From: Lysinibacillus parviboronicapiens
Lineage (GTDB): Bacteria; Bacillota; Bacilli; Bacillales_A; Planococcaceae
Reading direction: 5' to 3'
Assembly (NCBI RefSeq): GCF_003049575.1
Contig: NZ_PYWI01000006.1
Span: forward strand, 1-64,000
DNA: 64,000 nucleotides
Part shown: piece by piece, positions 26,420 through 34,147 of the stretch
Position numbering within the stretch: position 1 is the stretch's first letter
Layout: the number at the start of each line of letters is the position of its first letter
The notes under the pieces: generated by a model
What the model saw: the letters and a program-made list of their open reading frames with translations, nothing else
Databases searched by the model: none
What the model was told of the DNA's origin: nothing
Position numbers and translations under genes: made by a program

Positions 26420-27058
26420 ATGGATCAATCATTAGCAATTCGTAATATTAAAATGATGTTAAAAATATTAAATATATTATTAATATCTGCTTTAGTTATC
26501 ATAACATCATTTATCTTAGGGCTCTTAGGTTTATTAGTTGCAGCTTTAACTATTTCTGGAGACACGATTGGCAAATTAGTCTTAGATTCTAATATAGATA
26601 TTTCTTTAAATCTTTATGGAATAACGGTCTTTTTAAATAAAGATATAATGAGTAATTTTATGTACGATAAAGGTGAAGTGATCGTACTAATTTTACTGTT
26701 AATTATCTATACTTCGATTATATTTTTAATTGTTATGTTATTGTGGAAGTTTGTTAAATCCGTGTCTAACGGAAAAGTGTTTACTATTAGAAATAGTAAA
26801 AGAATAGAGATAGTAGCATATAGTTTGTTAATTTTAAGTTTTTTAAGTAATGCAGTTCAAACATACTTAATTTTAACTGTATTACATATGCTTTTAAATA
26901 AAAATCATTTAGAAAGTATTGAATGGATACAATCTATTTCTTATAGATTTTTCGATATAAATTGGAGCATATTACTGTGTAGTTTTATAGTTTGGACTAT
27001 TGGTAGAATATTCAGACATGGATATTTTTTACAAGAAGAGTATGATGCAACAGCATAG
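26420..27058 (+). CDS. DUF2975 family membrane protein
   Basis: A 212-residue protein with four hydrophobic segments (about residues 15-45, 85-115, 130-155 and 170-195), matching DUF2975. Such proteins are commonly encoded next to a small Cro/CI-type HTH protein, as here: the next gene begins 11 bases after this stop. AAAGGAG precedes the ATG. Function is unknown; in Bacillus these pairs behave as small regulator/membrane modules. It is separated from the downstream radical SAM cluster by two terminator hairpins, so probably not part of it. Confidence 0.8.
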   Translation: MDQSLAIRNIKMMLKILNILLISALVIITSFILGLLGLLVAALTISGDTIGKLVLDSNIDISLNLYGITVFLNKDIMSNFMYDKGEVIVLILLLIIYTSIIFLIVMLLWKFVKSVSNGKVFTIRNSKRIEIVAYSLLILSFLSNAVQTYLILTVLHMLLNKNHLESIEWIQSISYRFFDINWSILLCSFIVWTIGRIFRHGYFLQEEYDATA

Positions 27059-27069
27059 GAAGTGAAGAT

Positions 27070-27285
27070 ATGGCTATTATTGTAAGATTGGATCGTGTAT
27101 TGGCTGACAGAAAAATGCAATTAAGTGAGCTTGCAGAAGCCGTGGATATATCGATTGTTAATTTATCTAATTTAAAAACAGGAAAGGTAAAGGCAATACG
27201 TTTTTCTACGTTAAATGCCATTTGTAAAGTACTAAAATGCCAACCAGGGGATATTTTAGAGTATGTTGAAGATTCCGTTGAGTAA
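27070..27285 (+). CDS. Small Cro/CI-type (YozG-like) HTH regulator
   Basis: A 71-residue helix-turn-helix protein consisting of little more than the DNA-binding fold: VRLDRVLADRKMQLSELAEAVDISIVNLSNLKTGKVKAIRFSTLNAICKVL region, ending CQPGDILEYVE. This is the compact XRE subtype paired with DUF2975 membrane proteins. AGGAAGTG precedes the ATG. Likely autoregulates its operon. A terminator follows at once. Confidence 0.88.
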   Translation: MAIIVRLDRVLADRKMQLSELAEAVDISIVNLSNLKTGKVKAIRFSTLNAICKVLKCQPGDILEYVEDSVE

Positions 27286-27310
27286 ATAAATGATATGGCA
27301 GATTCTAAAA

Positions 27311-27338
27311 GACTTTAGTATTTTACTAAAGTCTTTTT
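27311..27338 (+). terminator. Terminator, first copy of a duplicated hairpin
   Basis: GACTTTAGTA (27311-27320) and TACTAAAGTC (27324-27333) form a perfect 10-bp stem with a TTT loop, followed by TTTTT. The identical 23-base hairpin recurs at 27425-27447. Confidence 0.92.
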
Positions 27339-27343
27339 CTTTT

Positions 27344-27420
27344 AAAACGAGGAGATTGAAGCCATGCCTGCGAAAAGCGTCCGCCGTAGCGCAAATCAAC
27401 GGGTTCATATATATACTTCT
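27344..27420. repeat. Palindromic repeat fragment between two identical hairpins
   Basis: Positions 27350-27420 are about 90 percent identical by eye to 2499-2571 (GAGGAGAtTGAAGCCATGCC... GCGTCCGCCGTAGCG... TTCATATAtATACTTCT). The fragment sits exactly between two copies of the same 23-base terminator hairpin, as if it had inserted and duplicated it. Confidence 0.75.
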
Positions 27421-27424
27421 TTTT

Positions 27425-27447
27425 GACTTTAGTATTTTACTAAAGTC
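27425..27447 (+). terminator. Second copy of the duplicated hairpin
   Basis: Identical in sequence to 27311-27333, followed by ATTTTATTTT. It insulates the radical SAM cluster from upstream transcription. Confidence 0.85.
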
Positions 27448-27513
27448 ATTTTATTTTAACCGTTAATCATTAACTGTAAATTTTGAACAATTTATGAAAA
27501 TAAATAAAAATAT

Positions 27514-27583
27514 AACGATTTTCGTTAAAAAAATATTGATTATAATTAAAAAGTGATTTATATTGTTCTTAACGAAAAACGAA
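27514..27583 (+). promoter_or_regulatory. Candidate promoter and operator of the RiPP cluster
   Basis: A TATAAT box lies at 27541-27546. It is bracketed by two inverted-repeat arms, AACGATTTTCGTTAA (27514-27528, itself a dyad AACGA-TTT-TCGTT) and TTAACGAAAAACGAA (27569-27583). Placement on both sides of the -10 box suggests a repressor or quorum-type regulator site. No regulator gene lies inside the cluster. Confidence 0.5.
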
Positions 27584-27607
27584 TATTCTGAAATTGGTGG
27601 TGTTTTT

Positions 27608-28852
27608 ATGTTAAAGAATAAATTTTGTGTGGATAAGAGTGTGAGACTATTTGAAATTGAAGGAATTAGAATGATTGGCAACATCGCCAATGGCTCAATT
27701 ATAGGGCTTGATGATGATGGCTATGCATTAGTGCAAAAACTAATAAATGATCTAACATTAACAGAAGATGATTTAAATGAAAACACGGTACAGATTTTAG
27801 ATTATATGGAGGACTTAGGCTTTTTTGAGGGAGCTCGTCAGGATACGAAACTAAAAGCTGCTTATTTACATTTAACAGATCGTTGTAATTTAAATTGTGT
27901 TGGTTGTTATTCCTATGTAGAGCATCGCAATAAAAGAGATGTACTACCATATGAAAGTGTATGCAAAGTATTAGACGAGTTAAAGAAAAATGGAGTAGAA
28001 CAACTTGTATTTTCTGGTGGAGAACCTTTTATAAGAAAAGATATCGCTGATATTTGCCGTTATACAAAAGAAGTGGCAAACGTTGAGTTTTTAAGTGTTA
28101 TTACAAATGGAACTATGTTTTATGAGCGCCATTTAGATGCCCTTCAATATATAGATATCTTAAATATATCCATAGATGGCTACAATGAAGAAACTCAATT
28201 TATTAGAGATAAAGGAATTATGAAACGAATTATTTCAAATATTGAGTACTTAAAACCTTTAGTTTCAATTAATCTAATTGCAACTATTCATAAAAGGAAT
28301 TTGAAATATGCGCAAGAGTATATAAACTTTGCAAATGATTTAGGTGTTCGACTTTCATTTAGTATTTTTACTGTTGATCCACATGATGAAGAATTCAAGG
28401 ATTACATTTTTGATAATAAATCTCTTGTTGATTTTTCTAAAAGGGTTTTGACTTTTGATGAAAATGTTCCAATTATGGATATGCCAACTGGCGAAGTTTG
28501 TTTAACTTGTCGAGGAAATTGTGAAGTAGGAAAGGAAATGGTCAGCATTGCTGCTGATGGATCGATATATCCTTGCCATATGCTACATGATAATGAACTT
28601 CGAATGGGGAATATTTTACAAGATGAATTAGGCAGCATATTAAAATCTGAAAATAACGTATTTAATTTCTTGAATGTAGAAGAAGTGAATGGTTGCAAGG
28701 ATTGTTCCTATCGTTATTTATGTGGTGGAGGTTGTAGAGGAAGAAGTTGGTTATACAATAAAACACTAACTGATAGAGACTCATATTGTCCTTTTATTAA
28801 GACTTTTTATCGAGAAACGGTGAAGCGACTGAAAGAAACGATAGCTCACTAA
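27608..28852 (+). CDS. Radical SAM/SPASM peptide maturase
   Basis: A 414-residue radical SAM enzyme. The 4Fe-4S/SAM motif is CNLNCVGC with Cys93, Cys97 and Cys100. FSGGEP lies at residues 135-140. A SPASM domain binds auxiliary clusters: C298, C301, C305, C323 (DGSIYPC), then C363-x2-C366-x5-C372-x3-C376-x17-C394. Residues about 1-80 (FEIEGIRMIGNIANGSIIGL... VQKLI... DYMEDLGFFEG) look like a PqqD-like RiPP recognition domain. Such enzymes install thioether or C-C crosslinks on a precursor peptide. Directly downstream (38 bases) is a 29-residue precursor candidate. I choose ATG 27608 because GGTGG precedes it and the upstream TTG at 27563 lacks a site. No SPASM Cys is missing. Confidence 0.93.
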   Translation: MLKNKFCVDKSVRLFEIEGIRMIGNIANGSIIGLDDDGYALVQKLINDLTLTEDDLNENTVQILDYMEDLGFFEGARQDTKLKAAYLHLTDRCNLNCVGCYSYVEHRNKRDVLPYESVCKVLDELKKNGVEQLVFSGGEPFIRKDIADICRYTKEVANVEFLSVITNGTMFYERHLDALQYIDILNISIDGYNEETQFIRDKGIMKRIISNIEYLKPLVSINLIATIHKRNLKYAQEYINFANDLGVRLSFSIFTVDPHDEEFKDYIFDNKSLVDFSKRVLTFDENVPIMDMPTGEVCLTCRGNCEVGKEMVSIAADGSIYPCHMLHDNELRMGNILQDELGSILKSENNVFNFLNVEEVNGCKDCSYRYLCGGGCRGRSWLYNKTLTDRDSYCPFIKTFYRETVKRLKETIAH

Positions 28853-28890
28853 AAGTTAGGGATCTTCCTTGAAAGGAGGTGAATGTAAAT

Positions 28891-28980
28891 ATGTTATTCG
28901 CGACTAAAAAAACTGAAGCAAAGCCAAACTGCGTTAGCGTTGGTTTCTATGTTTGTGTAAGTTACGGTAAAGACTGGTAA
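28891..28980 (+). CDS. Candidate RiPP precursor peptide (29 residues)
   Basis: A tiny frame with a near-perfect ribosome site (AAAGGAGGTGA) between the radical SAM gene and the exporter genes. The N-terminal part (MLFATKKTEAKP) is charged, leader-like; the C-terminal part (NCVSVGFYVCVSYGKDW) has Cys14 and Cys22 spaced by seven residues, Phe19, Tyr20, Tyr25 and a terminal Trp29 with Lys27 two residues before. Cys residues could form sactionine or ranthionine thioethers; aromatic residues could form radical-made C-C links. The peptide is shorter than most RiPP precursors and I do not recognise a named family. Its position, strong translation signal and composition support the call; no product is proven. 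Confidence 0.75.
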   Translation: MLFATKKTEAKPNCVSVGFYVCVSYGKDW

Positions 28981-28992
28981 TTTTTGCGGATG

Positions 28993-29097
28993 GGGGCTGT
29001 CCCAAAAGTAAAGGCAATATGCTGAAGTATCCTATTCTAATATTTCACCAGAATAGGAAGACAGACGTTATTGTAGAATGACTTTTTAGACAGTCCT
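28993..29097. repeat. Inverted-repeat element between precursor and transporter genes
   Basis: GGCTGTCCCAAAAGT (28995-29009) is mirrored imperfectly by ACTTTTTAGACAGTCC (29081-29096). A perfect internal hairpin pairs CCTATTCT (29031-29038) with AGAATAGG (29050-29057). The ends match the family ends at 24651, 17471 and 44151, so it may be a short MITE. In mRNA it would fold 12 bases after the precursor stop and could lower readthrough into the transporter genes or protect the precursor mRNA. Confidence 0.6.
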
Positions 29098-29122
29098 ATT
29101 CCCATATTGTGAGGGGATAGCT

Positions 29123-29986
29123 ATGTTACTAAAATTTAATAATGTTACAAAAATATATAAGTCGTCTACAACCAAGGCATTAGATAATTTCTCTACTAAT
29201 ATTAGGAGTGGGGAAGTGATAGGGTTAATTGGTAAAAATGGTTCAGGTAAAACTACATTAATGAATTGTTTAACAAATAATATACATTTAACATCAGGTG
29301 AAATCTTCTATAAAGGTAAAAACCTTATGGAGAATAAAGATGAAATTTCAGAATTTGGTGTTCTAATTGAAAGTGCTTTTGTAGATTACTTAAATGCTTC
29401 TCAAAATTTAGAGCTATTATTACTTGCAGAGGGCTTAAGCGATACAAAGGAAATAAAAGAGGAAATTGAAAGAGTATTAAGTCTTGTTGGTTTAGTAAAT
29501 AGAAAACATGATTACGTGAAAAATTTTTCATTTGGAATGAAACAACGACTAGGGTTAGCCCAAGCATTGTTACGTGATAAACGAGTATTAATTTTAGATG
29601 AGCCTTTGGTGGGGTTAGATGTTATAGGTAGAAAATTGGTAAAAGATTTAATAGTTAACTTAGCTAAGAAAGAAGGCAAAGCAATTATATTCTCAGATCA
29701 CAACTTGAACGAAGTTAAGGATGTATGTGATCGAATTATATACATCGAAGACGGTATAAAGGTGTTTGATGATGTATTTGATGATAATAAGAGATATATT
29801 GTGCAAATTGACGAGAGTTCAATGACCTTCGAAAGTGAAAATACTCAACGAATCGATGATTGTATAGTTGTAAAAGAAAAAGAGCAGTTAAATGAGGTAA
29901 TGACTAAAATTGTCCAACAAGGAATACCGATAATTGACATTAAAGTAAATGAATCTTCCTTAATGGAACTGTTCAAAGGGGAGTAA
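29123..29986 (+). CDS. ABC-2 transporter ATPase of the RiPP cluster
   Basis: A 287-residue ATPase of the bacitracin/lantibiotic-immunity class: Walker A GKNGSGKTT (about residues 37-45), signature FSFGMKQRLGLAQALL, Walker B VLILDEPLVGLD, H-loop FSDHNLNE. A 70-residue C-terminal extension follows the nucleotide-binding domain. It works with the permease encoded four bases downstream. Such pairs export the mature peptide or give producer self-protection. GTGAGGGG precedes the ATG. Confidence 0.9.
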   Translation: MLLKFNNVTKIYKSSTTKALDNFSTNIRSGEVIGLIGKNGSGKTTLMNCLTNNIHLTSGEIFYKGKNLMENKDEISEFGVLIESAFVDYLNASQNLELLLLAEGLSDTKEIKEEIERVLSLVGLVNRKHDYVKNFSFGMKQRLGLAQALLRDKRVLILDEPLVGLDVIGRKLVKDLIVNLAKKEGKAIIFSDHNLNEVKDVCDRIIYIEDGIKVFDDVFDDNKRYIVQIDESSMTFESENTQRIDDCIVVKEKEQLNEVMTKIVQQGIPIIDIKVNESSLMELFKGE

Positions 29987-29989
29987 ATT

Positions 29990-30775
29990 ATGGTGAACTT
30001 TCATACAGTTTACAAAATAGAGTGGAAGAAAATAATAAAAAGAAGAGAACTCATAGCATTTTTCACTATGATAGCAATTCCTTTACTTTATAGTTTAGGG
30101 GCATATTTCGAATCCTCAATTATAGTTTTCAATAGTGATGAAAAAGAATATGCAGGAAGCTTTGTAGTGAATATGCTTATATTTGGAAAAATGCTGTTTA
30201 TTTACTTTTTAATTGCTGCTTTATTTGCAACAAAATCATTAGGAGGGGAAATTGAGAACCGTAGCATACTTTTATATACACAACGTATACCAAATCGAGC
30301 AAAAATCTATCGAGCAAAACTGATAAGCATGTATAGTGCCATTATTTCTATCATTATATTTTATTCTATTATCTCTTTAATACTTTATTATGTTTTTGTA
30401 TTACATCGAGAAGATATTGCAACAAAACAATTTTTAAGAGCTGATGAATTTTTAAATTTACTATACATTGGCGTAGGTATAACGTTTCTATATCTGTTTG
30501 TGATTTCCTTTAGCATGATGTTAAGTACATTTTTAAAGTCTAATACAGCTACAATACTCTTCTGCTTACTATTCATTATATTTACATTTATTGCGGAGTT
30601 TCCAGGATTGAAATATATATCATTTGAGTACTATCTAGGTGAATTAATTGAGATGAATTTTACAAGTAGCTTTGAACTTACCAAAGTATTTTTAATATAT
30701 GTAACACTTATTTTAGTAATGACTATTGCCAGCAATAGAATTGGGATACACCTTTTTAAAAGGAGGGACTTGTAA
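29990..30775 (+). CDS. ABC-2 type permease of the RiPP cluster
   Basis: A 261-residue membrane protein with six hydrophobic segments and the usual ABC-2 pattern: N-terminal TVYKIEWKKIIKRRE before the first segment, an extracellular loop after it, and GGEIENRSILLYTQRIPNRAKIYRAK as the cytoplasmic coupling region (about residues 84-109). Partner of the ATPase just upstream (three-base gap). Probable role is immunity to, or export of, the cluster's peptide. Confidence 0.88.
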   Translation: MVNFHTVYKIEWKKIIKRRELIAFFTMIAIPLLYSLGAYFESSIIVFNSDEKEYAGSFVVNMLIFGKMLFIYFLIAALFATKSLGGEIENRSILLYTQRIPNRAKIYRAKLISMYSAIISIIIFYSIISLILYYVFVLHREDIATKQFLRADEFLNLLYIGVGITFLYLFVISFSMMLSTFLKSNTATILFCLLFIIFTFIAEFPGLKYISFEYYLGELIEMNFTSSFELTKVFLIYVTLILVMTIASNRIGIHLFKRRDL

Positions 30776-31408
30776 TTGCATCCGTATGAGAGTCTTACAA
30801 CCACTTCTAAAAACCGTTCTAATGTCGTTATTGATATACTATTTGTTCTATTTTTACCCCTAATCTTAGTACCGCTAAGTGGATTAGTGCTATATTTTTC
30901 ATTTCCTAATGCTGATTCTATCGTATGGCATATTTCCATTGTTTTTCTTAGTATGGCATCTGGCTTTTGTTTTCTTCCGTATCTTTACTTAAGGAAGATG
31001 TATGGTATATCAATTGGGGATTTTGGCATTAAGACGCTAAATTTAAGAATGGTAATGATTGGCGTTGTATCTTTGATTTTAGTAGAAGGCTATTTGTATG
31101 TTAGCGGCCAAACCTTTTCTTTCCTTGTAGTTAACAGTATTCAAATGGCCATTGTGGCATTTACAGAAGAGTTTTGGGCAAGAGGAGCACTTTGTTTTTT
31201 ATTGGCTAAAATTTCGACTAAACCTTGGTTTATTATCTTGTTGAGTAGTTTGTGTTTTGCATTTTTAACACACATTAATGAGCCAGTTATGGATAATTTA
31301 TTATATAGATTCCCTGGTGCGTTAGTAATGGGAATGATATATGTTCGAACTGGAAATCTATTTTATACCATAGTATTTCACTTCTCTTATAATATGATTT
31401 CTATTTAG
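30776..31408 (+). CDS. CPBP family intramembrane protease of the RiPP cluster
   Basis: A 210-residue CPBP (Abi) protein with about six membrane segments and intact catalytic motifs: TEEFWARG with Glu131, Glu132 and Arg136, and FAFLTH with His166. In peptide clusters such proteases remove leader peptides or provide immunity. The start is TTG at 30776, nine bases downstream of AGGAGGG and immediately after the permease stop, which argues for coupled translation within the operon. It is the only protease in the cluster, so it is the best candidate for leader removal. Confidence 0.88.
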   Translation: MHPYESLTTTSKNRSNVVIDILFVLFLPLILVPLSGLVLYFSFPNADSIVWHISIVFLSMASGFCFLPYLYLRKMYGISIGDFGIKTLNLRMVMIGVVSLILVEGYLYVSGQTFSFLVVNSIQMAIVAFTEEFWARGALCFLLAKISTKPWFIILLSSLCFAFLTHINEPVMDNLLYRFPGALVMGMIYVRTGNLFYTIVFHFSYNMISI

Positions 31409-31420
31409 GAGGGATATAAC

Positions 31421-31825
31421 ATGAAAAATAAAATTCTTTACTTGTTGACGGTGCTCGTACAAATTGCCTTTTTTGCAATCTTTTTATTAAAAGAAGAACT
31501 AGATGTAATTCAGTTATTAATGCTTATTTTTCTCCCTATGATATTGAGCGTTATTCTTTTAGTGTGTGCTAATCTACCAAAAAAGAAACCGTATTTCACT
31601 TTTATTTTATTCGCATTACCAAACCTTCTGTTCAGTATCGCTGTCACGATACTTATTCAACCGCGTATTGATGGTATTTTAGAAAGAAGTATGAAGTATC
31701 AATCTACTCATTTAGAGATTACAGCAAGTAATTCAACTTTTGGCTCTCTATTTCTTATACTAATTGGCAGTTTTATACTGCATTATGTCTCAGGACAGTT
31801 GAAATTTAGACTAAGTAGGAATTAA
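31421..31825 (+). CDS. Small membrane protein of the RiPP cluster
   Basis: A 134-residue protein with four hydrophobic segments (about residues 5-22, 28-48, 56-76 and 105-126) and an outside or inside loop rich in Thr/Ser/Asn (about 80-104). I do not recognise the family. Strong TAGGAGGG site before the ATG; it lies 12 bases after the CPBP gene and 2 bases before the exporter gene, so it is clearly part of the operon. A membrane immunity protein is a reasonable guess, nothing more. Confidence 0.7.
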   Translation: MKNKILYLLTVLVQIAFFAIFLLKEELDVIQLLMLIFLPMILSVILLVCANLPKKKPYFTFILFALPNLLFSIAVTILIQPRIDGILERSMKYQSTHLEITASNSTFGSLFLILIGSFILHYVSGQLKFRLSRN

Positions 31826-31827
31826 GT

Positions 31828-33435
31828 ATGAAAATGCTTCGGTGGAATCTTCAATTGATTTTTGTATTAATACTGCAGTTTTTTGCAGCAGTTGTATCTG
31901 TCTTATTTCCCATTGCACTAATGTATATTACAGACAGTTTAATTGAACTAGAAATTGAAAAATTAATACCCTTATTCGTAATATGTTTATTATTTGGCGT
32001 TGGGCAAATGGTATTGCATTATTTTGCAGGAGTAATGGGCAATAGATATATAGCAAATCACATGATGTATTTGAGAAACTCCCTACATCGAGCGATGATT
32101 AGTACATCGTATGATGAATTTAAAAAATACAACACAGAAGAATATAACACCCTCTATTTTTCAAATCTCAATCAATTGGAGGCAAACTATTACTCTTCTA
32201 TTTTTAGCATGATTAATAAAGGTCTTTTATTAAGCTGTTCAATTATAACTTTAATCATATTACAACCCATTCTGACATTAGCCCTTGTTGTTATTATAGG
32301 GCTAGTGAGTACATTACCAGTGTTGTTTTCTAAACGTATTATCCGATTAAAAGAAGAACATATTTCTGCTAATGAACAATACGTAAACATCATTCAGGAG
32401 ATGATAGCAGGTTTTTCTATATTAAAGGTATATAGGAAAGCAGATAATTTTAGTTCTAGGGGAGATAAAGTAGTAAAAAACTTAGAATTAAAAAATATGA
32501 AATTGCAAAATATGATTATTTTAGCAAATGTATTGTTTGGTAGTATAACAATAGTTGTGATGTTAGTTATCTTCTTATTTGGAGGGTATTTAGTAAGTCA
32601 GCAATTACTTACAATCGGAGCACTCATTGCATTTATTCAACTAATAATGTATGTGATCGAACCAGCTATTAGCATAGCACAAGAATTCAATAAAGTTAAT
32701 TCTACCAAACCTATTAGAAAGCAAATACAAATCATTTCAGATCTTCCTGTAGCACAATATATGCCTCTCGAAAATGACGTGATTTCAACTATAAAATTGC
32801 GTAATGTGTCCTATTATTATAAGAATGATGATAAACCAATACTCAATGAATTGAACCTTTGCTTTGAAAAAGGAAAATCATATGCTTTAGTTGGAGAAAA
32901 TGGATCAGGCAAATCTACAATATTAAAAATAATTGCGGGGTTAATCGAGCAATATTCAGGGGAATTATTGATTAATGATGTACAGCAGAAAGGACCTTAT
33001 TTATCAGTAGGTTACGTTGATCAAAATAACTTTTTATTTAAAGATACATTGTGGAATAATATTCAGTTTTTTAAAGATAACGATACTGAAATACAAACCT
33101 TACTTAAGAATTTGAAATTTGACAATCTTGAAGAAAGACTTCAATTGGATGTTGGTTGTAATGGCGATCATTTATCAGGGGGACAACGTCAAAAGGTATC
33201 TATTGCAAGAGCGCTTATTGGTAATCCCCAAGTATTACTATTAGATGAACCAAGTTCAGCTCTAGATAAGGAAAACGTAAAGGTACTATACAATGTAATT
33301 AGTACTCTTAGGGATTGTATTTGTATTATGGTTACCCATGATGAAGAGTTAATCACCTCTGCATTTGATGTCATTATTAAGTTGAAAGATGGAGAAGCAG
33401 AAATAGAAGAGTCAACTTATGTAAGTGTTAGTTAA
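31828..33435 (+). CDS. ABC exporter with fused membrane and ATPase domains
   Basis: A 535-residue half-transporter. Six membrane segments occupy about residues 1-290, followed by an ATPase domain (about 325-530) with Walker A GENGSGKST, signature LSGGQRQKVSIARAL and Walker B VLLLDEPSSALD, then THDEEL. There is no N-terminal C39 peptidase domain, so it does not cut a double-glycine leader, consistent with the precursor lacking one. It would export the modified peptide as a homodimer. AGGAATT lies before the ATG, and the stop of the small membrane gene is two bases upstream. Confidence 0.9.
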   Translation: MKMLRWNLQLIFVLILQFFAAVVSVLFPIALMYITDSLIELEIEKLIPLFVICLLFGVGQMVLHYFAGVMGNRYIANHMMYLRNSLHRAMISTSYDEFKKYNTEEYNTLYFSNLNQLEANYYSSIFSMINKGLLLSCSIITLIILQPILTLALVVIIGLVSTLPVLFSKRIIRLKEEHISANEQYVNIIQEMIAGFSILKVYRKADNFSSRGDKVVKNLELKNMKLQNMIILANVLFGSITIVVMLVIFLFGGYLVSQQLLTIGALIAFIQLIMYVIEPAISIAQEFNKVNSTKPIRKQIQIISDLPVAQYMPLENDVISTIKLRNVSYYYKNDDKPILNELNLCFEKGKSYALVGENGSGKSTILKIIAGLIEQYSGELLINDVQQKGPYLSVGYVDQNNFLFKDTLWNNIQFFKDNDTEIQTLLKNLKFDNLEERLQLDVGCNGDHLSGGQRQKVSIARALIGNPQVLLLDEPSSALDKENVKVLYNVISTLRDCICIMVTHDEELITSAFDVIIKLKDGEAEIEESTYVSVS

Positions 33436-33521
33436 GGAGAGGAATCATTAACTGTTGATTTTATGATGTTAATTGCTTTACCAAATCGCTAGTTTCCTAA
33501 AACGGGAGGGAACAACCAGAA

Positions 33522-33725
33522 ATGAAAGAGTATAAATTTAAGCGGATTAAATTAAGTGGCCTACCGGGATTTTATGCGAAACCTCAAGAAAATTATACAG
33601 AAGTTATTAATGAATATGGTAAAGATGAATGGGAATTACTTCAAATTTTTGCACCCCCATTTTCATTTTATGGAGGGTCTAAATACATTGAACTTATTTT
33701 TCAACGTGAAAAACGCAAAGTTTGA
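33522..33725 (+). CDS. DUF4177 family small protein
   Basis: A 67-residue protein matching DUF4177: the core pattern MKEYKFKRIKLSGLPGF, EVINEYGKDEWELLQIF and YIELIFQRE fits this family of single-domain proteins of unknown function. A good site (CGGGAGGG) precedes the ATG. It is the last gene before the terminator of the RiPP cluster, 86 bases after the exporter, so it is probably cotranscribed but may be unrelated to the pathway. Confidence 0.8.
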   Translation: MKEYKFKRIKLSGLPGFYAKPQENYTEVINEYGKDEWELLQIFAPPFSFYGGSKYIELIFQREKRKV

Positions 33726-33753
33726 CGATTCTCACAAAACTAAACCTAATCTT

Positions 33754-33796
33754 AAAGCATGTTTTGATTAATTTTTTATCAATCCATGCTTTTTAC
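33754..33796 (+). terminator. Terminator of the RiPP cluster
   Basis: AAAGCATG (33754-33761) pairs with CATGCTTT (33785-33792), extended by TTGAT/ATCAA inside, followed by TTT. It ends the operon that begins at 27608. Confidence 0.85.
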
Positions 33797-33996
33797 TCGT
33801 AAGGCAGCAATGGGAGTTATTTACGTTTTAGTACATAATTTTTAGATTCATAAATGGATATGAAAAATTTGCACCATTTCCATAACTAATTGATAGGCAG
33901 GGACGGTGATATTTAGCCTGTCTAGTTATTTACTTGGGAAGATAAGATGTTTTTCTTGCAGATATGTTGACGGATTTCAAAATAACGTGTTATTAT

Positions 33997-34029
33997 TATC
34001 TCGAATTCAAGATAAATTAATTCGAGATA
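33997..34029 (+). promoter_or_regulatory. MhqR-like operator upstream of the dioxygenase operon
   Basis: TATCTCGAATTCAAGATA (33997-34014) is a palindrome with one mismatch and closely resembles the Bacillus MhqR box (TATCTCGAATTCGAGATA type). A second half-site ATTCGAGATA ends at 34029. It lies about 120 bases before the ring-cleaving dioxygenase gene, the kind of gene MhqR represses. No mhqR gene is in the window. Confidence 0.65.
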
Positions 34030-34147
34030 ATAACTTAAGCAGGTCAAGAGCTTCAAGTACCTAGTCAATGGAAGTTTGGCATTGTAATAAATTGGAAAAA
34101 ATATACGAGAGAAAAAAATTAGTTAGTCAAGAAAGGGCGTTGTCAAT

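Noticed and set aside
27311..27447. Two identical 23-base hairpins about 114 bases apart, considered as the start of a CRISPR array
   Set aside because: Only two copies, palindromic terminator type, and the sequence between is a dispersed repeat; no cas genes.
33556..33771. 71-codon frame overlapping the DUF4177 gene in another frame
   Set aside because: The DUF4177 frame has a strong ribosome site and a recognisable family pattern; this one has neither.
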